The notes beneath the pieces were generated by a model. That model ran no database searches. It saw only the letters and a program-made list of their open reading frames with translations, and had not been told where the DNA came from. Below, piece after piece: positions 31,001 through 42,160 of a DNA stretch of 64,000 nucleotides (its first letter is position 1; every line of letters begins with the position of its first letter). Origin of the DNA: Strongylocentrotus droebachiensis. Its lineage: Eukaryota > Echinodermata > Echinoidea > Camarodonta > Strongylocentrotidae. The stretch is taken from contig JAVYIG010006549.1 in NCBI GenBank assembly GCA_035222895.1, positions 1-64,000 of the forward strand, in the 5' to 3' direction. The translations under genes were made by a program, and so were the position numbers.

Positions 31001-34000
31001 AACACTCCCCTGGTTTGTTTGTAAGGATTCTTAAGCAATAACATATTATGTAAATTTGAAAAATATACATAAAATGGTACATCGCCCCTTGAGTGAAAGT
31101 CATTCTGATATTTATGGCAGACCGTGTATAGTGGTTGCAATACTACAGTCTAACCTGTTTTAGTGACCACCTGTACAGAAAGACCACCTGCCTATAAAGA
31201 CAATATTTTGCATTTCCCTTGTGGTCTCTCATTGAAACATGTACTAAAGGAACCTGTACATAAAGACCACTTTTCTTGTCTCCCTTGAGCGGTCTTTGGC
31301 AAGATATTAATCTACATTTGCCACTCTCCACCCAGGTGTTAAATGGGTACCGGTAGGAAAGAATTCCTTGAATGCTGTGAGCGCCTAAACGGCTGCCTAG
31401 CAGAGCCGGGGTAATATAATAGTTGGAGCGCCTTGAGCACCATTCATGGTGGATATGTGCGCTATATAAATATCCAATATTATTATTATTATTTATATAC
31501 AGGTTTCACTGTATTAATGTGAATTCTCCTTTTATCCACAGTGGTAGAGAACACCTTGAAGGAAGCTGGTGTGATCAGAGACCAGCTGAGATGGCTCCTG
31601 AGTCAAGTTCTGCTATGCGATGCACTCACAGCCGACTACCTCATCCTCCATCTTCTATCATCGGTGTAAGTCACTTAAAGCCCCACTTTACTACTTGTAG
31701 CTACTTGCTCCCTCTATATAGAAAGTTTCCCCAATCGGTTCCTGTTGGTCCCCCATGATCCTCTTGTTCTTATGTTAATTGAGAGCTGAGTTGATGAGAT
31801 AGCCATCTGTCAGTGACCTCGCTGTGTGGTCTAATCTCTTCTGGCCAAACTAGTACAAACTGCCTTTAAAGATTCTCAAAGCAATTTTAACAAGTCGCGA
31901 TGGCTCAGTGGTAGAGCAGTGGTCTCGTAACTGGGAGGTTCTGGGTTCAAAACCAAGTCAATGCTCCAGTGCCCTTTGGTAATGCATTAATCCTCATTAC
32001 CAAGTTCCTTGGAGAGGACTTTAAGCTGTCGGTCCAATGGTTGCTTATTTTAAAGCATATGCATGCTTTATTAGCAGTTGGGTAAAAAAAAAAAAAATCC
32101 TTCAGATATTATAATGCCCCAAAATATATGTGATGTAAAATTGTTTTGTCAAATTGTATGACTACCGATATATCAAAAAACTTTGCAATGTTTTACAGTA
32201 GAATGAAATAGAATAAAAGGTAGGGGGAAAAAAGTGATAAATACAGTTTTATTGACAATCCAAGATACAGCCATGTGAGTTTTATTTCTCAATATAAAAA
32301 ATCCCAAACACTCTACCGGTAACTAGACTTTGGATCCCAAAAAAAGTTTGCAGACTGCACTCTTATACCTCTGTCACCCCGCCAAATCAACATTTCTCAG
32401 ACTCTAAACCAACCAATTATTGCGAATACAGGGGTAATGTATCTTTTTGTTACATCCTTCTTGATGTCAGTCTTGGTGGTGTGACTGACGTTCAAACTGG
32501 ACATCTATGGATTTGAATTTACTTAGATCAGGGGTTCCCAAATAAATAATAATCCAGACATGACTTCTATGAAAGCTTAAAAGTCCGAAATAGGGATGCC
32601 ATTCGCTCAAAAATTCTTAGGGTCATTCTTATACGTCAAATGAAGTAGAACAGTGTATTGTTAATTAATGGAAAAAAAAGGACGCATCTCAAACATTATG
32701 CAATTTTGTTTCAGACACAATCTACTCCTAAAATTTACAGTAATGACACTTGTAATGCTCACGAAAAGGAGGCTTGTTTTAGGCCTACCGGTATACCTGA
32801 ATCCAAGGGGAATAGTAACAATTTTTTTAAAAAGCAGATAGAGCCTCTAAGGGCGTCCTGATTGACATACCCTGTGGTGTGGTCATGGAGGTGTTTCACA
32901 AAGATCCTAAGTTGAACTTATCTCAAATAACATTTATGGAAAGCCGTTAGCAGCTCTGAAAATATTTTGTAAAATTTATTTTAAATGGCATAACATTTTG
33001 ATTCAAATCATTCATACTTTCTTTTATCAAGGAGATTTCATGTTCCTTGATGTGGAATTTATAAAAAGTGTAAAATACTTGAATTTTCACTTTTGAATAT
33101 ATATTTTATTTTAAGGCTACAAATGGCTCTCCATAATATTTAAGTCCAACTTAGTGTTAAGTTCTACTTTGGATCTTTGTGAAACACCCCCCTGGGTCAA
33201 GCGGTCAAGATTAATGTCTTGCCAAAGAACAGTCCGGAGACTTATCCACTAGATAACAACGCCTCTACCCGCTTTTTGATCAGTCTTTTGTTGGCCTGGG
33301 CCCGTTCTTACAAAGAGTTGATATTGATCCGAATCAATATCAAGTCCCTAAATCAATCACAAGTTTGCAGTCTCCCATCTCTTATGTACATAGTTGTGAT
33401 TGATATCAATCACAAATAAGTTGCGATTGATATCAAGTTTTTGTAATACAGGGGGGCCCTGGTGTCTAAGTTGGCGGTTTGACTAAGATAATGAGTATTT
33501 TATGTAGTTCAAACTGAACATAATTGGATTTAAATTGTCTTAAAATTCAAAATGACTCTCTAATGTTTCTCTTTCTCCATCTCTACTGCCTTCCAGGTAT
33601 GCAAGGAGAGAGGTTTGTGCTCTGGGAAAGCTGAGTCTAAATCTAACAGGAATACCTCAGGATCCTGAGTTTGTGACGACCCTCTACGCATTGATTGAAC
33701 AACTAGTCTCAAAGGTGAGTGTGGCCCATGCATTTATGAACCATGACCCTGTTTCATCAATAACAAATGCTAAATTGCTTTATCAAATTTGCTCTCAGCC
33801 AATCAAATACCACTATTTCAGTAGCATATAACAGATATTGTAGCTTGTTATTGATAACAAGTTTTGTGAAACGGGGTCCAGATTTGAATGTCAATTCCTG
33901 ATGCACATGAGATTTCATTTTTTCTTGTTTAATTATAGGGTTTGATCAATCCTGTGAATGAGTTAGCTCATATTGCAGTAACACAATACAGTGCTTGCAA

Positions 34001-37000
34001 TTTGAAAGTATTAAAAGTATAAATTGCGAACTGGGTTTGTATGTAAATTCTTCATTTCTGTTTTCCTTATCTTGTGTAGCAAGTGTCTCTGTAACAATTA
34101 TTTTTTCTTGAATCTAGTCACATTACGCATTAAACAATATCTGACTTTGACTTTAATGATTTTTTTAAAAACTCAGTCCCACCTACTGCCTCTGACGTTA
34201 AGCAACATGAACAAGCTGAAGTTAACACCTAAAAAAGACTACACGGCCAACAGGTTGAAAAGTGGCTTACTTCAGCTTACAGACCGAACACATCTTGTCT
34301 TAGATGAGACTGCCTTGCAGCCAGGCCAGCTCGATGCTAATGGTGAGTTGAGGATTTTCCAACACTTTTTCTGGAAGCCATTTTGTTTTCTATCTTCCAA
34401 TCAATACTTCTGCACATGTGCATGGACATTTTAAGATGCAAAGATTCCAAGTGAAGACTGGAACTTGGCTGCCAACTATATCTATTTTGGAGGAATGATG
34501 CCTCTGGGGCCTTCAGGCTATTGTTTTGAACCCTAGATTCCTCTCATTTTCTGAAATATTCTGTTTGAAAAGTGTACAAAATAGACTGAATTCCTAATTT
34601 TGCCTGGAGAAATACCAAATTTTTGCTGCAAAAGATTGGCAGGAAATATTAAAGAAGCTAAAGTGGTGGTTTGAGGTCTGTGTTGATGCAAAATTACCTA
34701 CACATACTGGATTTTGTGTCCACTGTAATGAAACTGATGATATAAAACTTAACAAATTTATTTTTTAAAGTGCTGTTTCATTGTGCACAGAATTTGCTAA
34801 ACAAATGTAGATAGCAGGGTATTATACTTACATATCATTCTCTTTGAAGTATTCAAATAAAGACTTTTCAAAACATTTTTTTCTAACATTGAACACAAAT
34901 ATACGCACGACAAACACATTGCACAATTTTGTTTCAGAGATTTATCAAACCGCTACACACTATGTATTGATGAATATTTGATGTGGACTCATGAAAAGTT
35001 GCCTGCTGTATTAATCACAATATCATAAAAGTTGTAATGGGTCCTTACCGGTATAATATATATCTGCGAAGCGCTTTAAGGTGCGGTCCTGAAAAACGCT
35101 ATTTAAGAACGAACTGTTATTATTATTATTTGTGTTTTTATCTTACAGGTGTAATGAACCTGGCTGCTCTTGGTAATGTCATCTCGTGGCAGAAGGTGGA
35201 TTATGACTTCAATTATCACAAGACCGAGTTCCATACTAACGTTGGGGTCCTGGTCCTGTCGGACGCCAAGTCCATCCTTCCAGTGAGTACTATTTTTAGG
35301 GCTTGATGAACAGTTTTGTAGAAGATGAATGTGGACTTATGAAGTACTGTCAGTACAGTCAAGGAGCCCACCAATTTGCGTCCCATTAGCAGCACTTTGG
35401 GTATTTTTTTTTTTTTAACAGTCTTCTAGCGGCGTGTGTGCTCGCTGTCATCAGAATGGCAAAACAAGGCATCTAAATTGTGTCACTCTTTTTGTGGATT
35501 TAGAGCCTGAACTTTCAACATGAACCAATTAGTAATTACAAGTGCTTATCCAGAAAAAATTATGAAGTATAATGTTTGTTTTGTCAAGTTATTGTAATAA
35601 TTTGAAATGAAACCGTCCAAAATATCTTGTTTCAAATGCATGCAATACTAAACCAATAGGCTATATTCGTAATGTAACCAAATTTACACTTAAGTGCCTG
35701 GATACAAATTATTTCATTCACCTATTATAAATAATTGTATTTCAATAGTTAGAATGCTAGATAGGGCAAGTCATAATGTTTTCCTACCTATCAACATCTA
35801 ATGTATGCAATTTGAATTCTGACTATTGAAATACATTTATTTGTCAAAACAGGTGAACGATATCATTCCTATTGGGTTACGTTACGAAAATGGACTATAT
35901 TGACGTATTGTTCTGTGTTTTCTCCTATGTAGACTGACTGTCGGGTTCACCTGCAGCCGAAGCGAGACCAGGTCAACATGGCCGAGGTCAAGGCCTCTGT
36001 CCAACAGGCCCTAAAGTCTGGAACCATCAACCTGGATAAGATCAGGACCTTCCTAGAGGTCTTGCCTCTCCTCGAATACACTATGTCAGAAGACGTACAG
36101 AAGGTAGGTCATTTTAAAGGGATCCGGGAGGTGTTTCATAAAGCTGTTCATAAAGTTAAGCATGACTTTACGAACAACTTGTATATGAAAAGCCAAATGG
36201 GATGCTCAATCATTATTAACTGCATCAACTAAAGTTGAACTGTGCAGATGTAGATTAACATTCTTATTATAACAAACATTATTAATGCAAAGTATATTTT
36301 TTGCCATAATTTAATTGAGGTTATTGGAAATATCAGAAAAAACTTTGGGCATCCTATCTAACACTTCATATAAAAGTCATTCGTAAAGGCATGCGTAACT
36401 TTACGAACAGCTTTATGAAACACCCCCGGTAACTCTGTCTAAGATTCTGAAACAAATTCCTGGATTTAGCTCATGCTGCAATGATAATTATAAACCTTTA
36501 GGTCAGCAGGAACCCCATGACTTTTACAAGCCTGTCTGATTATCAAGATATTTATGATTGGAAATCAAAATCGAAATTTGCGTTTTCCTAACGGTTTTCA
36601 TTGCACTACAGTCTATTGGGGGAAACGAGTATGGTAAAACCGGTCACTCAAAGATTTTGAATTTTTTTAGGCTCTTCTTGATCATTTTGAAGCGCAATTT
36701 GTTTAGGGCTTCAATATTACACCATATCACAGACGCTGATAACATGTAGGGCCGTGCATATGAGATTTAACATTGTTAACAATGCCTTTAAAGGGAGATG
36801 GACCTCAGTTTCCATGTGCAGACGGTCATAATTACGCTGACACCAGACATTGTGAAAATTCCATTAATTGGGTGTAGAGTCTCACACACAGCAAATTTGT
36901 GGTCTGATCAAGAAATACATGTACCCCTTAGTCTCTTAGAGAGTCTTCGGGTGAGGGAAATGATGATAGCGTAAGAATGTATAAATGTAAGGATTCATTA

Positions 37001-38131
37001 GGTGTAAGAATTGACTGCATAGTAAATATGTCAATAGAAGAGTCCCTTTTAATTATTTTTTTTGTGTGAATGTCTCGGCATGTTAGCTATTAACAGAAGG
37101 CTATTATGTATGTCACAATGTTTGGACCCCATCCAATCTCTGTCAAAACATGGCATTTTGAAATATGTGGCTGATATGAATAATGTTGAACGATTGGTTT
37201 TTGGTTTCTGTTCTTTGATGAATCAATGTCCTTTCTTTTCTTCACAGTTTGTTGAAGAAGACTTTGTTGAAGCTAGGAAGGGCGACCCCAACAAAATGAC
37301 CCCTGAAGACTTCCAACATCTTCTTGTCATCACAAGGTGGGTAGATATGAACTTGAAATCTCAAATTTCTGAAGGTCTGTTCTGTAGTTGTACACATCAT
37401 AACATATATAAAGACGTACATGTATCCAATACTTTGCAAAATTGATCACCCATTTTGAGGAGGAGTGATGGCTCAGTGGTAGAGCAGTGGTCTTGTAACA
37501 TGGAAGTCCTGGGCTTGGAACAAAGTCAATGTGCTCGTGCACTCTTTTAAGGCATTAGTACTCTTTACCAAGTCTCTCAGAGAGGTCTTAAAGCCATCAG
37601 TCCCTGCTTTCTTGATAGCAGTCAGGTAAATCAGTCATCATCAAACATCATTTTCAATTAAATGATTGACACAGACATGTGTACTTGTCATATGCATTCA
37701 TATCATTCACTAGATATCAGTGCAATCTGCAGACAAACATTGATCAATTGTTTTCCTTTTATGGTGATAGTTAACACATTGAACCATATTATGACTGATT
37801 TCCTCACTGAACATCACCCAATATATGCAAAATATATTACAGACTTCAAACATTATGATGCAAAATGGATGTAGGTGAAATTATTCATCTTTTGGGGTAA
37901 AGCTTTCACAGATTGGAATTCAATATATAAATGGTATGTTTTTATTTGTAGGAAGGATCTAACATGAATTTTGTTTTGTTTGTATTTTGCAGGTTACTGA
38001 GTTTATCACTTGGTCAGCCATCTTTGACGAGGCAGATCTGGGAGAGAGCCAAGAGGATGGAAGCAGAGCGAAAGAATCGTCTCCAGAGCGCAACCCTTCC
38101 TGCTTCTTCAGCCGCCACTGCTGCTCAGTAA
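25034..38131 (+). CDS. MCMBP: Mini-chromosome maintenance complex-binding protein
   Basis: Fourteen exons: 25034-25091, 25500-25579, 26165-26305, 27531-27674, 28197-28502, 29637-29740, 30041-30207, 31542-31665, 33597-33714, 34177-34342, 35149-35282, 35933-36103, 37248-37336, 37993-38131. They sum to 1941 nt (646 aa plus TAA), against about 642 aa in human. Landmarks shared with human MCMBP, from memory: [131 protein letters not shown], ending [17 protein letters not shown]. In vertebrates MCMBP replaces MCM2 in an MCM3-7 complex and acts in the nucleus during replication and cohesion. A Gly run and an acidic/Ser-rich linker occupy exon 5 (about residues 141-243). All donors and acceptors are canonical except the AT-AC intron after exon 4. 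Confidence 0.96.
26829..26938. mobile_element. Foldback MITE (GGAGGTTTGTTGACAAACC)
   Basis: AAGGAGGTTTGTTGACAAAC..TAGGTTTATG is mirrored by CATAAACCTA..GTTTGTCGACAAACCTCCTT; flanks GAATT on both sides. It lies in MCMBP intron 3. Confidence 0.65.
26996..27422. mobile_element. Family-X MITE, uninterrupted copy
   Basis: Ends CAGACCTGCCATCC and GGTTGGCAGGTCTG, in MCMBP intron 3, opposite orientation to the 18414 copy. It supplies the empty site for element Y (TCCTGTAAAGTATCCTAC). Confidence 0.75.
27675..28196 (+). other. MCMBP: U12-type AT-AC intron of MCMBP
   Basis: The intron begins ATATCCTTT directly after GAC TGG ATC AAA CAA, the consensus U12 5' splice site. It ends in AC after GTAAGTTAAC, with CCTTAAC at 28179-28185 as a near-consensus U12 branch site. 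The presumed branch A at 28184 is 12 nt before the terminal AC. No GT donor near here keeps the frame between WIKQ and [13 protein letters not shown] (27712-27882) lies inside the intron. Confidence 0.88.
27712..27882. mobile_element. Family-C MITE inside the AT-AC intron
   Basis: One of five copies (also 31145-31310, 39495-39670, 50684-50841, 51484-51657). Shared words: CAGTCAAACCTG ends, TGTCTACAAAGACCAC, TTTCTCATTGAAACATGTAC. Inverted ends read CAGTMAAAC.../...GTTTGACTG. Confidence 0.75.
28585..29039. mobile_element. MITE with CAGGGGCGGATCTA ends and a captured zinc-finger fragment
   Basis: Ends CAGGCGCGGATCTACGGGG and CTAGATCCGCCCCTG are inverted and flanked by a perfect CCTTT direct repeat (28580-28584 and 29040-29044). 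Long G, C and A runs lie inside the left half. It sits in MCMBP intron 5. Confidence 0.75.
28717..28799 (+). pseudogene. C2H2 zinc-finger fragment inside a MITE
   Basis: [20 protein letters not shown] matches the C2H2 consensus up to the first helix. The linker THSGEK just before it reads in a different frame, and the helix ends in a stop soon after. It is therefore a one-finger relic rather than a gene. Confidence 0.7.
30703..31012. mobile_element. Family-A MITE, MCMBP intron 7
   Basis: Uninterrupted copy with interior TCAAGGAGATTTCATGTTC and AAGGCTACAAATGGCTCTCC. The left end is worn, and the right end is ATCTTTGTGAAACACTCCC. Confidence 0.7.
31321..31495 (+). mobile_element. SINE 3' body with ATT tail
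   Basis: CCACCCAGGTGTTAAATGGG, GAATTCCTTGAATGCTGTG, GAGCGCCTTGAGCACC and GCGCTATATAAATATCC, followed by (ATT)n. The same body in reverse is at 55430-55560. A related tail (GCGAAGCGCTTTAAGGTGCG..ATTATTATT) is at about 35062-35132. Confidence 0.7.
31674..31870. mobile_element. Family-B MITE (about 195 bp)
   Basis: Starts CTTAAAGCCCCACTTTACTA and ends in CTTTAAAG. Relatives: 5166-5357 and 5821-6028. Shared interior CCTCTATATAG and TTAATTGAGAGCTGA. It begins 9 bp after the MCMBP exon 8 end. Confidence 0.7.
31891..32095 (+). mobile_element. tRNA-derived SINE (GCGATGGCTCAGTGGTAGAGC)
   Basis: Box A-like TGGCTCAGTGGTAGAGC and box B-like GGTTCTGGGTTCAAAACC mark the tRNA head, and an A-run ends it near 32095. 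A related copy is at 37460-37640, also in an MCMBP intron. Confidence 0.7.
32886..33196. mobile_element. Family-A MITE, MCMBP intron 8
   Basis: Both ends clear: GTGTTTCACAAAGATCCTAAG and GGATCTTTGTGAAACACC. Interior as in the 30703 copy. A SINE fragment follows directly at about 33196-33300. Confidence 0.75.
33744..33881. mobile_element. Short MITE (ends GACCCTGTTTCA)
   Basis: TGACCCTGTTTCATCAATAAC and TAACAAGTTTTGTGAAACGGGGTCC are inverted over about 138 bp. It starts about 30 bp after MCMBP exon 9. Confidence 0.55.
36126..36427. mobile_element. MITE with ends GGGAGGTGTTTCATAAAGCTG
   Basis: GGAGGTGTTTCATAAAGCTG and CAGCTTTATGAAACACCCCC are inverted; TTACGAACA words repeat inside. It begins about 22 bp after MCMBP exon 12. 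Confidence 0.7.
36432..36792. repeat. Interspersed repeat Z, copy 3
   Basis: In MCMBP intron 12, directly next to the MITE at 36126-36427. It carries the same internal words and the CAATGCCTTTAAA end. Confidence 0.75.
37460..37640 (+). mobile_element. tRNA-derived SINE, second copy
   Basis: GAGTGATGGCTCAGTGGTAG and the shared TTACCAAGTCTCTCAGAGAGG downstream body match the 31891 copy. It lies in MCMBP intron 13. Confidence 0.65.
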
Positions 38132-39290
38132 ACACAGACGATTAAAAGGACGGTTTCCATTGCAAGAGTACACTCCTGTACAAAGATAAGATGCTTCTTG
38201 TTTGACAATGTGGATACATTGAACGGAGGTTAACTCTTCACCTGCTTTGCTCAACCGTTGGACCAAAACAGGAGTGCCACAGTCAACCTTTGTCACACAC
38301 ACACACAATGTACATGTATATGTAAAGTTGCATCTTGAGTGTAACTGGGGATGCATTGAACTAGACAAGGTGGAGATTAACCTTTTACATGCTTTCATCA
38401 ACCATTGGAACGAAAAGGGAGTGCCATGGTCAACCTTTGTCACACACACACAATGTACATGTAAATGTTGAGTTGCATCTTGGCTGTTACTGGAGGATGC
38501 ATTGAATTGGACAAGGTGGAGCTTAACTCTTTACCTGCTTTGGTCAACCATTGAAAGAAAACTGGAGTGCCACGGTCAACCTTTTTGTCACACACACATT
38601 GTACATGTAGAAAGCATTGCAAAATATATAGCAGTCTAGTGTTTTTAATCCATTGCAAATGAAGATTTTCTGTTTCTGCTGACATATAACAAGCATCTCT
38701 TCTGCATTGTTTCATTGGTGTGTGCCTCGACTAATACTACAGATATGTGACGGGATAATGGATATAAAGAGAATTCCGGTTGCTATGCCATGCTCCTGTA
38801 TGACAATAAGATGCGTCTTTACATAAACATGTGCTGCAGATACAATATGGGGATATGTAGAGGATATAAAGGACTGTTTCCATTGTTCTTGTACAACAAT
38901 ACAGTGTATCTATATACCACTTTTACAGATTCACTATAATTGATTTTATTCATGAGTGTGGGGACTGTTTCCATTAGGGATTTTTAGATTTGCGTGGACT
39001 GATACGTGTTACGTCCATTCAAGGCAGTGCATTACAAGGACGTCGATCGTAGCAATCCACGTTGTCGTTGTGCAAATCTAAAAGTCCCTATTGTCACAGC
39101 TTGGACTTGTGCTACGTGTGCCTCACTTACAGGTATACTGCAGATGGATCACAGGTTTGTCTTTCCAGTTGCTACATATTCGATGTTGGACTTCAGAAGT
39201 ACAGGCCTTGTTTGATTGCTACATGGTGGGTTATCATCTGTGTTTGGGGAAGGTTGAACAATTTAAGTTTTATTAAATAATTCCCCACAC
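38132..39290 (+). repeat. MCMBP 3' flank/3' UTR with about 145 bp tandem repeat
   Basis: After the TAA, a unit of about 140-150 bp is present about 2.6 times between about 38228 and 38610. Each copy carries a TTAAC..TTTACCTGC start, GGAGTGCCACGGTCAACC and TTTGTCACACACACA followed by TGTACATGTA. A MITE follows at 38975-39090. No clear poly(A) signal is tied to the gene; an AATAAA occurs near 39744, but the UTR end is unknown. Confidence 0.5.
38975..39090. mobile_element. Short MITE (TAGGGACTTTTAGATTTGC), copy 1
   Basis: Inverted ends TAGGGATTTTTAGATTTGC and GCAAATCTAAAAGTCCCTA, with interior GACGTCGATCGTAGCAATCC. The second copy, in the other orientation, is at 57897-58010. Confidence 0.75.
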
Positions 39291-41474
39291 CAGATGGTTA
39301 TTTCCGTCTATCATAACCCATGCTTATACAACCCCATGCGCAATGCTGTACCTTCGCTGCATATGTCTTACAGCAGACACCCTTTGGAGAATAAGGATTG
39401 TTTGCTGCATCTCATCTTTATGTTGTGCATGATTTATATTCCTACACCTTCATTTTCTGAAGAAGCTGAATCTAGAAGATGTATGTCCATATACACAGTC
39501 AATCCCGTCTACTAAGGCCACCCAAGGGAAACAGAAAAACTGACCACTGTAAACAGATAGCCTGTCTAGACAGATTCTACAACACATTTCTTTCTTGAGG
39601 GAGACAAAATGTATGTCCACTATAGACAGGTGGCTTTTGTAGAGAGGTGGCCACTATAACAGGTTTGACAATACCATTTTATCTTTGAGATGGAAAGGAA
39701 GATATGATTAAGAGATTTAGCTTTTCACTTTGCATATGTGACCAAATAAAACTTTTTCTTTTATACTTGATGAAGTCCAAGGAACATATTGGGATGCAGG
39801 AATTATGTTCCAGTAATATGAATTTTACTCTATAAGCCCTCAAGACAGTATGCTGCATACTTTAGTGTAGTCAAAAACTTTTCTTGTGTCCAGGAAGAGT
39901 AACATCCTAGATGCTTGAAAGACTTATGACACTCAAATATTTAAACCTATCTTATTAAATTTTCTTTGATGCAAAAATCTGGAATTAATTTGTCTTTCTC
40001 CACGCCCAAATCCATGCACATTTTTGACAGTTTTCAACGTTGATTGCTTTGAAGTTACAAGGTTATTTACTACATACATCTATCTGCTTTGATTTTTATA
40101 TAGCATTTTTCAATGCAAATGATAGCCTTTTGGTATTAAGACTTTGTATAATCATCCATTGGTGTCATTGAAAATTACATTGTACTTGGAATTTGTCAAT
40201 TGATATCTCAGATTTCTAGAATTAGAAAATACTCATAGATCAGTGATTATTTTTTTCATATTTTAAAAATTCCTCAGTAAAACTGAGGAAAATTCTTTTC
40301 AAAATATGATATGCTTAGAAATTACAATTATGTCTCATACTTCACTCCAATATAGCATTCATATCAACCTGTAATTTAAGAAGGTGCCTTTAGCAGAATG
40401 TTATTGTTTCTCTCTGTTTCTCTAAATCAATGAAATTGCCCTGAATGAAACAGGGAGGTGGGATTTTAATGCCTCAATATTTTATACAGTGTTTTCTACG
40501 TGAAAAGGTACTGACACAACAAAAGATTGAATGTGTATATTTGAATATTCATCAAAATAAAATGTATAGTCTGTCCATAGATTTCTCAAATTGGCCGATT
40601 AATATTTTGTTCTTTAGTATGCAAACATTTAGGTCAATTATTTCTGTGTAGAATCCACTGAGTGTGTGAGTTGAATGTCCTAATGTCATCGAAACCAGTT
40701 GAACTTGAGCTTGAAAGCCATAGCTGGCATACATTGTTCATTCCTAAAGAGTAAGTGGGGGGATTAGTTTACAAGAGCTGTCCTTCAGTTGTATGTGAGA
40801 AGAGGATGAAATTTCCACATTTTTGTTTTCGTTGTTGTTTGTTTGTTTTTTCATTGTTGTTGTTTTGTTTGTTGTTGTTGTGTTTGTTTTTTGGGGGGTC
40901 TCTTCTTTTTACCTAGAGCTAATTTGTGGTAAAGTGTCAACTAGAGTCTGTCCCTACAGACTAGGTTCAACCTAAGCACATGTAGTTCTATTACAGAGAG
41001 AGAGAGAGAGAGAGGGAGAGATAGATGCATGATGGAGTTTTGCAAAGTAATAATAAAGGAAAGCATGAAAAGGCCCAACTTAGGCTCTTTAGAGGAGTAA
41101 AGAAAGAAAAAGAAAATAAAGAACACAAAGCAAATGAATAGTCATATACAAGGGGAAGAGACAAGGTGGGAGGATAATTGGAGAAGAAGGGGTGGAGAGT
41201 AAGAGGGAAAGAAATATGGCAAAAACAGACAAGATATAGATAGGAAATGGAGAGAGAGATGTCTGTGTAAGGATGCAATTATAAGAAAGAAAGGGGTATG
41301 TGTAAGGAGGCATGAGAGAGAGAGAGAAGAAAAAAAAAAAGAGAAACGTACAATAAAAGTCGAATAGGAAGTTGGAAAAGAGCGGATCATGTTTGATCGG
41401 TAGAGAAATAAAGAACGAGAACGTCCGAGCGAGACAAAAAGGATGCCCTCCATATCACAATGGATGACTAGACA

Positions 41475-41530
<56 letters not shown>

Positions 41531-41536
41531 TCTCTC

Positions 41537-41599
<63 letters not shown>

Positions 41600-42115
41600 C
41601 CTCCCAGGTTATACGACGGGATACCAAGGCCCATGCCCGCGCGCGAAGTGAGAGAATGCCAGATTAGATACTCGAGTGTTTCCCCATTTCCACGTGGTTG
41701 GATGAGGGCTCCAAGCTATATTATTGGGCTGATATTGATTCCGAAAAGATCTTTAGCACTAGCATTTAGGTCGAGTCAATGATTCCCTGTCAGAAATTCG
41801 CCCCTATCCTTCCAACGTTTTTGTGTTTTTTCCCCTTTTTTTGTTGTTGATTGGGCATTTCGAGTTGTTGATTGAGATGGCTTCATAAGTTCCACGGAGG
41901 GAAGTTTTCAAATCTTTTGAATTTTGTATTCAGTCGAGAAAATAGTCCGATTCAATTAACTTATGTTTACCTGTTTGTATCTATCTCCCCATTTACAATT
42001 GTATGTAATTATCTATAACTTTATACATTATAACTATTTGTAATTACTAGTAATCCCTCCCCCATTCGTAAATCATAAATATATAATAATCCCCATCTCT
42101 CCGCCCGCCCTATTA

Positions 42116-42160
<45 letters not shown>

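Noticed and set aside
41142-41667. Open frames with Arg-Glu or Leu-Ser runs
   Set aside because: They are translations of the (CT)n tract, with no start context, splice sites or conserved sequence.
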